A program made the position numbers and the translations under genes. Shown here piece by piece: positions 25,720 to 31,055 of a stretch of 41,988 nt of DNA (position 1 is the first letter of the stretch; every line of letters begins with the position of its first letter). Below the pieces are notes generated by a model. The model was not told the DNA's origin and did not search any database. It saw only the letters and a list, made by a program, of their open reading frames with translations. Origin of the DNA: a virus; IMG/VR virus record IMGVR_UViG_3300023116_000004, positions 1 to 41,988 of that record; one strand, given 5' to 3'.

Positions 25720-26273
25720 ACGAGTTCTGGGTCCCCCTGAGGGAAGGGGAGGATGCTGGGGGTGGGTCCCAGGGTGAGGATTTCATGCATTGGAGAAAAG
25801 TCCCGCTTAACCTTAGAGAGGTGTCCTATGAGAATATCATCAGGAATACGCCTGGGATCGTTTGTGCCGCCCTCATAAAAATGAGTTTTGTTACCAGAGT
25901 AATCCAGGTCACATCCAACAAGGCTTAACTCAGTGGGGGTCTCATCAAGGGTAGCCCTGTTCAAGATGTCGTAAATACAATTGACCAGCATTGTCCCATT
26001 CCAAGGACAGTCGTAGAAATGGGGTTTCTTGATCCAAGAGGTCGTCATTTTTAAAGCGACAAACTTTTGCCCCAGCCGCTTGAGCATACTTGGCATTGAC
26101 CAGTCGTGATGATAGAAATAGTCCTCGCTGACATACCACCGATGATGGTTCATGCCCACAACCTCGATGGAGGTGTTTATGCAGTTAACGTATTTGAATG
26201 CTCCAGAGTGGATGCCCCACCATTCTTTTATGTAAGGACCACTACCCACCAACAGTTGCTTCTGTCTCATCAC
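25701..26273 (-). CDS. Putative sugar-modifying protein of the glycosyltransferase cassette
   Basis: This 190-residue protein begins MMRQKQLLVGSGPYIKEWWG, a Rossmann-like N-terminal strand with a Gly-rich turn. A second conserved-looking block is SLVGCDLDYSGNKTHFYEGG (about residues 126-145). The pattern recalls DUF115/GT42-like (CST-type sialyltransferase-fold) proteins, but I cannot confirm it. It is sandwiched between two glycosyltransferase-type genes with overlaps at both ends, which supports a role in the same glycan pathway. Confidence 0.5.
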   Translation of the reverse strand: MMRQKQLLVGSGPYIKEWWGIHSGAFKYVNCINTSIEVVGMNHHRWYVSEDYFYHHDWSMPSMLKRLGQKFVALKMTTSWIKKPHFYDCPWNGTMLVNCIYDILNRATLDETPTELSLVGCDLDYSGNKTHFYEGGTNDPRRIPDDILIGHLSKVKRDFSPMHEILTLGPTPSILPFPQGDPELVWNPGS

Positions 26274-27129
26274 AAAACTTGTAGCGTTCCCTGAGTGCGG
26301 ATAGTGCTACGTCAAAAAATCTTTGTTGTGGTTTTTCAAACTTGGGCAGGAAGTCATCAACAGGGACTCCCTTAAACATCCGGTTAAAATCCTCCTCACT
26401 CCCGAACGTTCCCTCGACGCCTACATATTCCCCCAGGTTAGCAACTGTGCTTACTGGCACCTGCCCAAACTTGATCATGAGGCTAATTAAAATTGCGTCG
26501 CACTCCGTGCCAAACCTGTCTTTAAAACCGAGGCCAGCAAGCCACTCTGTAAGCTTGTCGTAGTAGTTTGGCCTGTGATTTGTCCAGTAGATCTCAGCCG
26601 CCTCTAGTGCCAAGTGCTTCCAAACATCCCACTTCTCTTTCTCTAGCCCGTAACTCACAAGGTGACCACAGGTTGTGATGTTGTTGAGGTAATTGTCATG
26701 GTCTTCACCCTTCCTCTCACTGTAGCAGCCTAGAGTTCCATATCGCATGTCTCCTTGTGCGTAGTTGAACCACATCTCCATTGTTGGCCAAAAGCTTTTT
26801 GTCGGAACAAAATCGTCCACCAAGTGGATGCACCTATCATATCCGTAGACATCAAACAAACATGCTTTCATGGCTATGCTTGTTGGCGATGGGGCAATGT
26901 TTGCGGCTGAACAATGGAAGGTAGCTTCAGGGAGTATGCTTTGGGCTAACTTACGGCACTCAAGGTATCCAGGGACTTCATCAGTGGGGATTACTTTTTG
27001 TTTTAGCTTTGCGGGGGAGTCTATGAAGATGTGAACATCATGTGGTGAGTCGGACGACGCAATAGCTTCTAGGCACCTTTTAAGATACACGGGCCTGTTG
27101 TAGGCCATGACGGCAATAGCGGTTTTCAC
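26242..27129 (-). CDS. Glycosyltransferase, GT2/GT13-like (GT-A fold)
   Basis: This 295-residue protein opens with TAIAVMAYNRPVYLKRCLEAI, the usual first strand and helix of GT-A glycosyltransferases. The donor-metal site is probably VDDF with Asp at 105-106. The remainder is less conserved, with aromatic-rich helices. The start is a GTG at 27129. It is first in the three-gene cassette that reads leftward. A target such as the host surface polysaccharide (lysogenic conversion) is an inference from its place in a lysogenic-type region. Confidence 0.75.
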   Translation of the reverse strand: MKTAIAVMAYNRPVYLKRCLEAIASSDSPHDVHIFIDSPAKLKQKVIPTDEVPGYLECRKLAQSILPEATFHCSAANIAPSPTSIAMKACLFDVYGYDRCIHLVDDFVPTKSFWPTMEMWFNYAQGDMRYGTLGCYSERKGEDHDNYLNNITTCGHLVSYGLEKEKWDVWKHLALEAAEIYWTNHRPNYYDKLTEWLAGLGFKDRFGTECDAILISLMIKFGQVPVSTVANLGEYVGVEGTFGSEEDFNRMFKGVPVDDFLPKFEKPQQRFFDVALSALRERYKFCDETEATVGG

Positions 27130-27145
27130 CCCATCACCCTACATG

Positions 27146-27156
27146 GTGACTAACAT
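27146..27156 (+). repeat. 12-bp repeat variant GTGACTAACAT
   Basis: Near copy (GGTGACTAACAT with the preceding base) in the 26-base gap between the RHH gene and the glycosyltransferase genes. It reads in the + direction, opposite to both genes, as does the copy at 25087; the two flank the glycosyltransferase cassette as direct repeats. Confidence 0.65.
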
Positions 27157-27347
27157 CACTGACAAGAGGCATCCAAGGTATCTTGCACCCAGTCAGACAG
27201 TGACTTGCCTTCGGCTTTGGCAGCTTCAGTCCAAGCTTCCTTTTGATCGGGTCGGCACCGCATGTGCAAAAAAGAGGAGGCAGGTTTCCCTGCCACCTTG
27301 ATTCTGTTCTGAGACCCTTTGGGAGGCCCGACTTTCCTTTTAGTCAT
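27156..27347 (-). CDS. Small ribbon-helix-helix (CopG/Arc-type) DNA-binding protein
   Basis: The 63-residue product starts MTKRKVGPPKGSQNR. I chose the ATG at 27347 because it forms an ATGA overlap with the upstream SleB gene; a longer frame to 27443 would run inside that gene. A basic N-terminal arm is followed by the ribbon strand SFLHMRCRPDQKEAW and a helix-turn-helix-like SLSDWVQDTLD, the RHH layout. RHH proteins bind DNA as dimers and often repress transcription. It is a candidate binder of the repeated 12-bp sites, but that link is an inference. Confidence 0.6.
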   Translation of the reverse strand: MTKRKVGPPKGSQNRIKVAGKPASSFLHMRCRPDQKEAWTEAAKAEGKSLSDWVQDTLDASCQ

Positions 27348-27754
27348 AGTCGATAAAATATGTGTCTTCCAATTTTGAGCAATGGTTTTTCTCCTTTGGC
27401 CCAGGATGGCCTTTGGATCCAATCGGCATGGTAATGGTTGCAATGTTTCATTACGTCCAGATCCAACCTGTCAGGGTTGGCCTCAAGCCATAGTGCATGT
27501 CTTGCTTGAGGGGTGCGGAGTAGGGGAGCTAGATCTTGATATGACTTGCCGTTCCAGCAGCTAAACTGAAGCTTTTGCAAGCAGACCTCGCGCATGGTGA
27601 TCCCCCGCTCAATGCTGCGTTGAAGAATCACGCAAGCCACTGATGTCATGCCTGCCTCCCCCTCGCCTCTAGCTTCAGCCAAGATGGTCAATGCGACCAC
27701 ATGATCAGCCAAAGCAGAGGTGGAAAGGAGCAGGAATAGGTAAAGTGCCTTCAT
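27344..27754 (-). CDS. Exported SleB-type cell wall hydrolase (probable endolysin)
   Basis: This 136-residue protein begins with a signal peptide (MKALYLFLLLSTSALA, residues 1-16). The rest matches the SleB/CwlJ hydrolase family (Hydrolase_2): ILAEARGEGEAGM with likely catalytic Glu27, a V..VILQRS segment, REVCLQKLQFSCW, and the C-terminal HYHADWIQRPSW with IGRHIFYRL. The family cleaves peptidoglycan glycan strands. The signal peptide implies export by Sec. It is the only peptidoglycan hydrolase recognised here, yet it lies on the - strand with accessory genes, far from the holin-like gene. A motif copy precedes its start by 11 bases. Confidence 0.8.
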   Translation of the reverse strand: MKALYLFLLLSTSALADHVVALTILAEARGEGEAGMTSVACVILQRSIERGITMREVCLQKLQFSCWNGKSYQDLAPLLRTPQARHALWLEANPDRLDLDVMKHCNHYHADWIQRPSWAKGEKPLLKIGRHIFYRL

Positions 27755-27765
27755 TACAACAATAA

Positions 27766-27777
27766 GGTGTTAGTCAT
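27766..27777 (-). repeat. 12-bp repeat ATGACTAACACC, copy 2
   Basis: Exact copy on the - strand, 11 bases before the SleB start codon and 1 base after the methyltransferase-like stop region. As RNA it would also encode a short frame M-T-N-T-L-L-L ending at TAATG over the SleB start. Confidence 0.9.
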
Positions 27778-27778
27778 A

Positions 27779-28366
27779 TTACCACTGGTTTGCCATGGCC
27801 AGTGCAATGCCGGGATAAGTCTTTGACCTCTTCCTCCACCTGTCGCTCGATGGGGCAAGTTTGTTTTGTCCTGAGTCTGTTTGGTTAGACCATCTAGGCT
27901 TACCATCAACCAACCTAGGTTTGACGTAATCGGTAGCAACAAGGCAGGGCAACCCTTTAAGCCAAAGGCCAGTCTTCTTTGATGCGTCATCCCCAAATTG
28001 ATACGGATGAATGTATTGATCAGGTTTTCGTATGCGGGTGCTGATTGCTCCCACTGGATTCTCAACCGCGATTTTATCTATGTCTGCATCGAGCAATTTG
28101 CGGACAAACGCTAAAGCATCTTCAGTGAGTTCAGGGTCTCTGAGACCTCTGGTTGTCCAATGCATCCCCGAAGATGAAAGGTATGTGCAGGGTGGGTGAG
28201 CTATCATCATGTCCCATCCTTGATCAATCACCTCAAGGACGTCCCCTTGAATGTGCGGGCCTCTAACCTCGGAGGGTAAAATGTCACAGCTTACTGCTTC
28301 ATGACCTTTAGCAATAAATGCATCCCTGACAGTTCCGCTTGATTCACATGCAACTAAAATTTTCAT
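27779..28366 (-). CDS. C5 DNA methyltransferase-like protein
   Basis: This protein of 195 residues (from ATG 28366) begins MKILVACESSGTVRDAF. It has HPPCTYLSSSG with PPC at residues 58-60, the C5-methyltransferase catalytic motif, and VENPVG at 101-106 in place of the ENV motif. LWLKGLP and TYPGIALAMANQW at the C-terminus match a widespread phage family that I recall as methyltransferase homologues. The family is shorter than full C5 enzymes and activity is uncertain. An in-frame earlier ATG at 28381 would add M-T-N-T-Y, which is the 12-bp repeat; I prefer MKILV as the conserved start. Confidence 0.75.
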   Translation of the reverse strand: MKILVACESSGTVRDAFIAKGHEAVSCDILPSEVRGPHIQGDVLEVIDQGWDMMIAHPPCTYLSSSGMHWTTRGLRDPELTEDALAFVRKLLDADIDKIAVENPVGAISTRIRKPDQYIHPYQFGDDASKKTGLWLKGLPCLVATDYVKPRLVDGKPRWSNQTDSGQNKLAPSSDRWRKRSKTYPGIALAMANQW

Positions 28367-28369
28367 ATA

Positions 28370-28381
28370 GGTGTTAGTCAT
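28370..28381 (-). repeat. 12-bp repeat ATGACTAACACC, copy 3
   Basis: Exact copy on the - strand, 3 bases before the methyltransferase-like start codon and directly after the stop codon of the upstream gene (TGA followed by ATGACTAACACC). Confidence 0.9.
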
Positions 28382-28678
28382 TCAGGCGTGTTGATTTTCG
28401 CTGTAGAAATCCAACATGTCAGCCAAGGCATCGACGGAGATGTTGCAGGAGAGGAGTATTTCACTCAGCCTATTCGCGTCCTCATCCTCTCTATGCATGT
28501 TTTCAATAATGTTTTTAAACATGTTCCTAGTGACCACGTAGTCCTCATACCCCTCAACGGGATCAAATCCTAGTGCTGTCAGGATGTCGGTTAATCCAGC
28601 GATAAATACTGTCTTGGTCTTGTCGAGTCTCTCGACTTTCGCCCATATGCTTTTTGCTTCTTCGATAGTAATGGTCAT
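28382..28678 (-). CDS. Hypothetical helical protein
   Basis: This 98-residue acidic protein begins MTITIEEAKSIWAKVERLDK and appears all-helical with no membrane segment. No motif recognised. It lies between two other - strand genes; its stop abuts the 12-bp repeat of the next gene. A regulatory or anti-host role is conceivable for an accessory gene, but there is no direct evidence. Confidence 0.6.
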   Translation of the reverse strand: MTITIEEAKSIWAKVERLDKTKTVFIAGLTDILTALGFDPVEGYEDYVVTRNMFKNIIENMHREDEDANRLSEILLSCNISVDALADMLDFYSENQHA

Positions 28679-28720
28679 ACTTGTTCTTTCTTCTAGGTTT
28701 TCTTGGCAATCTCCAGTGCT

Positions 28721-28966
28721 TCATGCGCCAACCCAACTGTGTTTGGGGTTGATGCTTTTAATAGGCCCAAATTCAGTTTCAGCCCATTTTCGGGCTGCAT
28801 GTTTTGTAGGAAAAATATCGCCCCACTCAGAATAGCTGTAATGCTCTCCACCTTCATACCACCAAACGTTCCACGCTCTTTCTGACGTATCTAAATTATA
28901 CTTGTGGATGTTGATTCGGGTTCCTTTTTTGTTTTCGTAAATGTAATCAGCGTATCGATTTTTCAT
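28721..28966 (-). CDS. Hypothetical aromatic-rich small protein
   Basis: This 81-residue protein begins MKNRYADYIYENKKGTRINIHKYN and is rich in Trp, Tyr and Lys (WNVWWYEGGEHYSYSEW). The C-terminal part (PTKHAARKWAETEFG) looks like an alpha/beta element. It is the first gene of the - strand accessory unit after a promoter-like element at 29021-29049. A repeat copy lies 14 bases before the start. No family recognised. Confidence 0.6.
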   Translation of the reverse strand: MKNRYADYIYENKKGTRINIHKYNLDTSERAWNVWWYEGGEHYSYSEWGDIFPTKHAARKWAETEFGPIKSINPKHSWVGA

Positions 28967-28980
28967 GTTTGTTTTTTCTA

Positions 28981-28992
28981 GGTGTTAGTCAT
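28981..28992 (-). repeat. 12-bp repeat ATGACTAACACC, copy 4
   Basis: Exact copy on the - strand, 14 bases before the ATG at 28966 and downstream of the predicted promoter, so it would lie in the 5' leader of the accessory operon. Confidence 0.9.
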
Positions 28993-29011
28993 AACGGCCT
29001 CATTGCCGCTG

Positions 29012-29064
29012 ACTTGATTTAATATGTATCACGTTTAATTAAACGTCAACACATTAAATCAAGT
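29012..29064. promoter_or_regulatory. Nested palindrome, operator-like
   Basis: Two inverted repeats share a centre. The outer pair is ACTTGATTTAAT (29012-29023) and ATTAAATCAAGT (29053-29064). The inner one is the perfect 16-bp palindrome ACGTTTAATTAAACGT (29031-29046). The element covers the predicted promoter of the - strand accessory genes, so a dimeric regulator could bind here to control them. Confidence 0.65.
29021..29049 (-). promoter_or_regulatory. Predicted promoter of the - strand accessory genes
   Basis: On the - strand, TTGACG (29049-29044) is separated by 17 bases from CATATT (29026-29021), a fair sigma70-type pair (5/6 and 4/6 matches). Transcription would start near 29014 and read into the gene at 28966. 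The spacer lies in the inner palindrome. Confidence 0.45.
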
Positions 29065-29077
29065 ATTTTTAGTTGGA

Positions 29078-29097
29078 CCCCTTAGCACCGTGAGGGG
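29078..29097 (-). terminator. Short hairpin after integrase gene
   Basis: CCCCT and AGGGG form a 5-bp stem, directly after the integrase stop codon. No U-run follows on the - strand, so termination is doubtful. Confidence 0.3.
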
Positions 29098-29098
29098 C

Positions 29099-30067
29099 CT
29101 AACCAAATTTTCTTGACAATGCCTTGTCCCAGATGGCGAAGAACTCTTCTGATTCCTTTTTGGTGACTAGGGCCTTGTAGTGTCGATGCAGCATGACCGG
29201 AGAGTTTCCGAGGTGGAGTGCAGCCGACTCAGCGGAGCGTAGCTTGTTCAGCCAGTGAGAAGCTGCTGTGTGGCGCATACAATTCCTGGGCCAGTCGGAG
29301 ATCCCAGAGTCGGCCCTGAGAGCAAGCATACGTTTCTTCAGGTTGATCTGAGGCTGGATCAATTCAGCAAACTTCTCATGCCCAGGGAGAATGTCCAAGA
29401 CTCGTCTAGTTCTGGTCTTGGCAGCAGAGGCCCCAACAATCAGGCATCCATCCCGGTGGGCTAGGTGTTCAGTCCGCTTCGCTTCAGCAACCCTCAGGCC
29501 CATGCAAAGACACAACCAGAGGTAACCCAGAAGATCTAAAGGACAGCTTTGGATAAGCGAGGCAACAACTCGATTGGGTAGCACCTGGATCTCGCCATCA
29601 GGCATAGATGGCTTGCCGTGGATCACAACGGGTTCCTTGATGAACCCTTGCTTAAGACACCAATTCAAAAACACGGACACCTTCCTTCTGGCTGCATCTC
29701 CAGCCTTCATTGCATCGAGAGATCTCCACCAACTTTTTGTGGAGACCTGACAGATGGGGACCTCGACATCTATGAACAAGCTGAGACGTCCTAGGACATA
29801 ACCAAACTCCTGGCGATAGCGGCGGCTGTAGTGGGCCTGTTGAAGGTGGGATAAAAAAAGATGAACAGATTGCTTGACCGATTGATCGCTAACGAGATAC
29901 AACCGACACCAATCGGACCACACTTGGATTAGGGAGACACCTGTCTCCCACATTTCCTCAACAACTTTCTGGTCTTGGTTGGAGAGAAAAAGGGAAGGTT
30001 CCCCTGAGTTAAATTTGGTGGAGCCGAGGGGAGTCGAACCCCTGACCCCCACAATGCCATTGTGCAT
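29099..30067 (-). CDS. int: Tyrosine recombinase integrase, N-terminus encoded by attP core
   Basis: This 322-residue integrase has a helical core-binding region (about 25-145) and a catalytic domain with Arg192 (MGLRVAEAK), a likely Lys217, Arg265-His266 in NCMRHTAAS and nucleophile Tyr297 (HRHYKALV). Asn262 replaces the usual His of the H-x-x-R box and Asn288 replaces the H/W residue, a variant I associate with Verrucomicrobiota-type integrases. AGGAGG lies 6 bases before the ATG at 30067, which fixes the start. The first 17 codons (HNGIVGVRGSTPLGST after Met) are the translated 3' part of a tRNA-Ala gene. Met39 is a possible second start. Confidence 0.9.
   Translation of the reverse strand: MHNGIVGVRGSTPLGSTKFNSGEPSLFLSNQDQKVVEEMWETGVSLIQVWSDWCRLYLVSDQSVKQSVHLFLSHLQQAHYSRRYRQEFGYVLGRLSLFIDVEVPICQVSTKSWWRSLDAMKAGDAARRKVSVFLNWCLKQGFIKEPVVIHGKPSMPDGEIQVLPNRVVASLIQSCPLDLLGYLWLCLCMGLRVAEAKRTEHLAHRDGCLIVGASAAKTRTRRVLDILPGHEKFAELIQPQINLKKRMLALRADSGISDWPRNCMRHTAASHWLNKLRSAESAALHLGNSPVMLHRHYKALVTKKESEEFFAIWDKALSRKFG
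30016..30065 (-). other. attP: attP core-like 3' part of tRNA-Ala(GGC)
   Basis: Read on the - strand, the 50 bases give an anticodon arm (CACA/TGTG stem, loop ATGGCAT, anticodon GGC), variable loop GGGTC, T arm AGGGG-TTCGACT-CCCCT, acceptor strand CGGCTCC with U70, then A73 and CCA. U70 fits the G3:U70 identity pair of tRNA-Ala. No D arm or 5' acceptor strand lies upstream, so it is a fragment and not a gene. Integrases commonly recombine in such tRNA 3' segments, leaving the host tRNA intact. Confidence 0.85.
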
Positions 30068-30102
30068 TTCTTCCTCCTGGATTTTTAGGGTTGGTCAGTA
30101 AA

Positions 30103-30119
30103 TGTCTGAGGGTGTCTGA
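30103..30119. repeat. Tandem TGTCTGA repeat next to attP
   Basis: TGTCTGA occurs at 30103-30109 and 30113-30119, spaced 10 bases (one helical turn), about 40 bases from the attP core and upstream of the integrase start. It could be an integrase arm site, an excisionase site or an operator; nothing distinguishes these. Confidence 0.35.
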
Positions 30120-30168
30120 TAAAAATATAAAAATAATTGGCACGTTCCCGACTGTGGGATCGTATTAC

Positions 30169-30180
30169 ATGACTAACACC
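30169..30180 (+). repeat. 12-bp repeat ATGACTAACACC, copy 5
   Basis: Exact copy on the + strand, 2 bases before the ATG at 30183 of a small gene that is antisense to the RHH gene at 30226-30417. Confidence 0.9.
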
Positions 30181-30182
30181 AC

Positions 30183-30356
30183 ATGGAATTGACAGAACAA
30201 CAAACCAAATTGGCTACCCAGGCAGCTACTTTGCTTGGTGTTGACGTTTCCGATATGCTCTCTCATCTGCTCGCTTCAAATCTTCAGACAATAGAAGAGC
30301 AAGGCGATCAGTCTGGGTCATCCCCAGGCTCTCACAATACTTTTTCCAGCGATTGA
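30183..30356 (+). CDS. Possible 57-residue regulator, antisense to an RHH gene
   Basis: The frame begins MELTEQQTKLATQAATLLG, followed by VDVSDMLSHLLASNLQTIEEQ, an amphipathic, RHH-like or short helical pattern, and ends in a low-complexity tail (DQSGSSPGSHNTFSSD). An exact 12-bp repeat lies 2 bases before the ATG, which is the best sign that it is expressed. It overlaps 131 bases of the opposite-strand gene 30226-30417, and both cannot be under the usual coding constraint. Function unknown; an antagonist of the facing regulator is one idea. Confidence 0.4.
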   Translation: MELTEQQTKLATQAATLLGVDVSDMLSHLLASNLQTIEEQGDQSGSSPGSHNTFSSD

Positions 30357-30417
30357 GAAGGCGGTCATCTAACCAAGCCGCCAAGCACTTTTTCCCTAAG
30401 GCGCGAATAGAAGGCAT
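30226..30417 (-). CDS. Small ribbon-helix-helix-like protein, candidate repressor
   Basis: This 63-residue basic protein begins MPSIRALGKKCLAAWLDDRL; the strand KKCLAAWLDDRLLNRW and the helices KKYCESLG and TQTDRLALLLSEDL follow the RHH pattern of Arc/CopG regulators. The C-terminus is very basic (KRADERAYRKRQHQAK). It is transcribed away from the early gene at 30512, with a 94-base intergenic region holding a good promoter and two repeat copies. That layout is like a lysis-lysogeny switch. The repressor role is an inference; no cI-like protein is found elsewhere. Confidence 0.5.
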   Translation of the reverse strand: MPSIRALGKKCLAAWLDDRLLNRWKKYCESLGMTQTDRLALLLSEDLKRADERAYRKRQHQAK

Positions 30418-30421
30418 ATAG

Positions 30422-30435
30422 GGTGTTTGACACCT
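30422..30435 (-). repeat. Start-associated repeat variant AGGTGTCAAACACC
   Basis: On the - strand this 14-mer lies 4 bases before the ATG at 30417 and just at the predicted transcription start of that gene. It differs by one base from AGGTGACAAACACC at 40903. GGTG/CACC form an inverted repeat. Confidence 0.75.
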
Positions 30436-30441
30436 AGCAGA

Positions 30442-30469
30442 ATTAAATCAACACAATTCGTCCTGACAA
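30442..30469 (-). promoter_or_regulatory. Predicted promoter of the RHH-like gene
   Basis: On the - strand TTGTCA (30469-30464) and TTTAAT (30447-30442) are 16 bases apart, each 5 of 6 to the sigma70 consensus. Transcription would begin around 30435, where the repeat copy starts, so a protein bound to the repeat would block it. Confidence 0.55.
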
Positions 30470-30498
30470 AATTTTTCACTTATTTTCACAACGCACGT

Positions 30499-30510
30499 AT
30501 GACTAACACC
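30499..30510 (+). repeat. 12-bp repeat ATGACTAACACC, copy 6
   Basis: Exact copy on the + strand, 1 base before the ATG at 30512 of the first early gene. No Shine-Dalgarno sequence is seen here, since the repeat occupies its place. Confidence 0.9.
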
Positions 30511-30511
30511 C

Positions 30512-30676
30512 ATGATACGCATTAACAAAGACTTACGAGTTATCAGAACTCACCCCGGCCTTTACTGGGACGACATCGCTCAGGACTTCCCTGAATACAA
30601 AAACTACAAAGAAGCGATGATAGACATGGTCAAGAAAATGAAACGATTGGGACTCATCAGAGATGGTGAACGCTAA
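30512..30676 (+). CDS. 54-residue winged-helix-like protein, first early gene
   Basis: The small product, starting MIRINKDLRVIRTHPGLYWD, reads like a winged helix: LRVIRTHPGLYWDDIAQDF, then YKEAMIDMVKKMKRLGLI and a short wing RDGER. It overlaps the next gene by 14 nt. As the first gene of the + strand early unit, opposite the RHH-like gene, it could be a Cro-like or activating regulator. That role is inferred from fold pattern and position. Confidence 0.55.
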   Translation: MIRINKDLRVIRTHPGLYWDDIAQDFPEYKNYKEAMIDMVKKMKRLGLIRDGER

Positions 30677-31055
30677 GGATAAGGGCAAGAGAGGCGAGAG
30701 GATGTGGGTAGCAGTGCTGAGATTTTTCGGCTTTGCAGCCAAGCGAACTGGCTTCCACCAATCGCAGCAGGGATGTGATGCACCTGATGTCACATGCCCT
30801 GACACCAGTCCCATTCATTGGGAGGTCAAGAACGCGAAGATTGCCAAGCTCAAGGACTGGATGGCTCAAGCCATGGGTGATGCCAAGGAGTGGGAGATCC
30901 CGGTGGTCGTGTGGAGGATTTTTGGAAGGTGGGTAGCCATCTTCCCCAACGCAGAAGATTTGCTTCAGATTCTGCAACATGCAGACCTGAAGTCGTTAGA
31001 AGAAGAAAGACAACTACAACAAAAGAAAGGAAAAGATAATGGCAATAAAGATTGA
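30663..31055 (+). CDS. PD-(D/E)XK nuclease, Holliday junction resolvase-like
   Basis: This 130-residue protein has KGKRGERMWVAVLRFFGF with the conserved Glu near residue 12, then CDAPDVTC with the catalytic Asp at about 42, and HWEVKNAK with E-x-K at about 53-55. This order matches archaeal Hjc-type resolvases and similar phage enzymes that cut branched DNA. A charged coiled tail (KSLEEERQLQQKKGKD) ends the protein. It leads the recombination-type genes and overlaps the next by 17 nt. Confidence 0.7.
   Translation: MVNAKDKGKRGERMWVAVLRFFGFAAKRTGFHQSQQGCDAPDVTCPDTSPIHWEVKNAKIAKLKDWMAQAMGDAKEWEIPVVVWRIFGRWVAIFPNAEDLLQILQHADLKSLEEERQLQQKKGKDNGNKD

Noticed and set aside
30016-30065. A complete tRNA gene on the minus strand
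   Set aside because: Only the anticodon arm, T arm and 3' acceptor strand are present; the upstream sequence has no D arm and no 5' acceptor strand. It is better explained as an attP core.
30137-30144. Sigma54 promoter, from TTGGCACG upstream of 30169
   Set aside because: The -24 half matches, but the required GC at -12 is absent at the right distance.
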